Shown in pieces: positions 62,568 to 64,000 of a stretch of 64,000 nucleotides of DNA (position 1 is its first letter; every line of letters starts with the position of its first letter). The notes under the pieces were generated by a model. It searched no databases. It saw nothing but the letters and a program-made list of their open reading frames with translations, and was not told the DNA's origin. Where the stretch lies: assembly GCF_013307435.2 (NCBI RefSeq), contig NZ_CP102845.1, positions 434,001-498,000 of the forward strand, written 5' to 3'. This stretch comes from Microvirga terrae (GTDB lineage: Bacteria; Pseudomonadota; Alphaproteobacteria; Rhizobiales; Beijerinckiaceae). The translations under genes were made by a program, and so were the position numbers.

Positions 62568-63761
62568 GTGAACGACACCTCCTTCTCCTCGCCCCAATCC
62601 ATCACCGCCCGCTACAACGCCCTGGTCGCGTCCGGCGCCATCGAACGCGATTCGGCCCAGGTGTCCCTGCTCAAGCGGCTCCAGGCGCTGGCCGAGAGCC
62701 TCGCCAACCATCGGCTGGCCCGCAAGCCCAGCGCCCTCGGCTGGCTCTTCGGCCAGAAGAGCAGCGCGCCGCCGAAGGGGCTCTATGTCTGGGGCTCCGT
62801 CGGGCGCGGCAAGACCATGCTGATGGACCTGTTCTTCGAGGCGCTCCCGGTCCGGCGCAAGCGCCGGGTCCACTTTCACGCCTTCATGGCCGACGTGCAC
62901 GGGCGCATCCACGACTACCGGCAGAAGCTGAAAACCGGCCAGGTCTCGGGCGACGATCCCATTGGCCCGGTGGCCGAGGCGCTCGCCGACGAGGCCTGGG
63001 TGCTGTGCTTCGACGAGTTCACCGTCACGGATATTGCCGACGCCATGATCCTTGGGCGTCTGTTCACGGCCCTGTTCGCCCGGGGCGTCGTGGTGGTGGC
63101 CACCTCCAACGTGGAGCCGGACCGGCTCTACGAGGGTGGCCTGAACCGCTCGCTCTTCCTGCCTTTCATCGGGCTGCTGCAGGAGCGGATGGCCGTGGTG
63201 AAGCTCGAATCCCGCACCGATTTCCGGCTCGAAAAGCTCGCCGGCAGCCCGGTCTTCTACACGCCGGCCGACGAGCACGCCCATGCGGCCCTGACCCGGG
63301 CGTTCAAGAGCCTGACGGGACGCGAGCAGGGCAAGTCCCTGGTGATGACCGTCAAGGGACATCCCGTAGAGGTGCCGCAGGCCGCCGGCGGCGTGGCGCG
63401 CTTCGCCTTCGGGGATCTCTGCTCCAAGCCGCTCGGCGCCGCCGATTACGTCGCGCTGGCGGAGGCGTTCCACACGGTCATTCTCGAGAACATCCCGACG
63501 ATGTCCCTCGAGCGCCGCAACGAAGCGAAGCGCTTCATCCTGCTCATCGACGCCCTCTACGATGCCCACGTGAAGCTCCTGGCCTCGGCCGAGGCAGAGG
63601 TGCATGAGCTCTATCACGCCGATACCGGGCGCGAGGCGTTCGAGTTCGACCGCACGGTGTCCCGGCTCATCGAGATGCGCTCGGAGGAATACCTGTCCCT
63701 GCCGCATGGCCGCTCGGATTCGGAAGCCTCAGGCAGCACCACGGGGCTCGCCGAGACATGA
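62568..63761 (+). CDS. zapE: ZapE/AFG1-like ATPase
   Basis: A 397-residue AAA-type ATPase. Walker A is YVWGSVGRGKTMLMD, Walker B is WVLCFDEFTVTDIADAMIL, and AGSPVFYTPADEHA plus LLIDALYDAHVKLLASAEAE are family parts. In E. coli ZapE acts with FtsZ in cell division; AFG1 relatives act in mitochondrial quality control. GTG 62568 follows GGAGGGG but at 13 bases, so a slightly different start is possible. It is separate from sdh; the next gene overlaps by ATGA. Confidence 0.9.
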   Translation: MNDTSFSSPQSITARYNALVASGAIERDSAQVSLLKRLQALAESLANHRLARKPSALGWLFGQKSSAPPKGLYVWGSVGRGKTMLMDLFFEALPVRRKRRVHFHAFMADVHGRIHDYRQKLKTGQVSGDDPIGPVAEALADEAWVLCFDEFTVTDIADAMILGRLFTALFARGVVVVATSNVEPDRLYEGGLNRSLFLPFIGLLQERMAVVKLESRTDFRLEKLAGSPVFYTPADEHAHAALTRAFKSLTGREQGKSLVMTVKGHPVEVPQAAGGVARFAFGDLCSKPLGAADYVALAEAFHTVILENIPTMSLERRNEAKRFILLIDALYDAHVKLLASAEAEVHELYHADTGREAFEFDRTVSRLIEMRSEEYLSLPHGRSDSEASGSTTGLAET

Positions 63762-64000
63762 AGCGGCCCTCCGGCGCAGCCGTGCGGTCGACCGAGACCG
63801 CCCCCGCCGACACCCGCCTTCTCGCCATCGCGGCGCACCAGCTCAAGGAACATGGCCCCAGGCACGTCACTGTCGTCGGCATCGCCGATGCAGCGGGCAT
63901 GACCCATGCCAACGTCTACCGCTACTTCGCCAGCAAGGCGGCTCTCATCGACGCGGTGGCCGGGCAATGGCTGCGGCGGATGGAGGCGACCATCGCGGAC
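63758..64000 (+). CDS. TetR-family regulator, N-terminal part
   Basis: The frame starts with ATG 63758, overlapping the zapE stop (ATGA), and runs off the window end after 81 residues. TRLLAIAAHQLKEHGPRHVT, then GIADAAGMTHANVYRYFASK is the TetR helix-turn-helix. Coupling with zapE suggests joint transcription. Ligand unknown because the C-terminal domain is missing. Confidence 0.85.
   Translation, partial: MKRPSGAAVRSTETAPADTRLLAIAAHQLKEHGPRHVTVVGIADAAGMTHANVYRYFASKAALIDAVAGQWLRRMEATIAD

Noticed and set aside
62378..63607. Alternative 409-codon plus-strand frame over zapE
   Set aside because: The zapE frame has clear Walker motifs; this frame is arginine/proline-rich noise and runs through the intergenic repeat.

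Overview
The window looks like the chromosome of a GC-rich alphaproteobacterium of the order Hyphomicrobiales. Methylobacteriaceae such as Microvirga or Methylobacterium fit best. This is inferred from gene content (HWE and HisKA_2 family kinases, a PRC-barrel protein, DUF6894, IalB, the sdhCDAB layout, yggT-DUF167-folD) and from intergenic repeats; no database was searched.

Bases 1-15,600 hold ordinary and accessory chromosomal genes: two tandem sensor kinases, an amidase, a DUF454 membrane protein, several small secreted or membrane proteins (two are paralogues), a cupin, a CDP-diacylglycerol pyrophosphatase and two RTX calcium-binding proteins without a type I secretion apparatus in view. 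Bases 15,600-30,600 are a two-partner secretion locus in one direction: ialB-like gene, a short TpsA, its TpsB transporter, a Sel1-repeat protein and a giant 3,003-residue TpsA adhesin with an odd cysteine-containing C-terminal tail.

Bases 30,854-54,437 are a genomic island of about 23.6 kb inserted in the 3' end of tRNA-Ala(CGC). A 19-bp direct repeat of the tRNA end marks both borders, a tyrosine integrase lies next to the tRNA, and copies of GTGTACCAA lie just inside both borders as likely integrase arm sites. The cargo is almost entirely anti-phage defence: a BsuBI/PstI-type restriction-modification pair; a DISARM core (probable drmE, then drmA, drmB, drmC) with no cytosine methylase of its own; two unknown genes; a single-chain GmrSD-type (DUF262/DUF1524) nuclease; a serine resolvase with a res-like region; a CBASS pair (CD-NTase plus Cap15-like membrane effector); and an unknown 493-residue protein. 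An 18-bp near-palindrome, TTTGAAACCGGGTGCAAA, occurs in three identical and three variant copies, mostly in the gaps between these modules. It is the most unusual non-coding signal here.

Bases 54,500-64,000 return to core chromosome: yggT, DUF167 gene and folD, a lectin-like secreted protein, a LysR regulator divergent from sdhCDAB (succinate dehydrogenase), an inhibitor-type lipoprotein, zapE, and the start of a TetR regulator.
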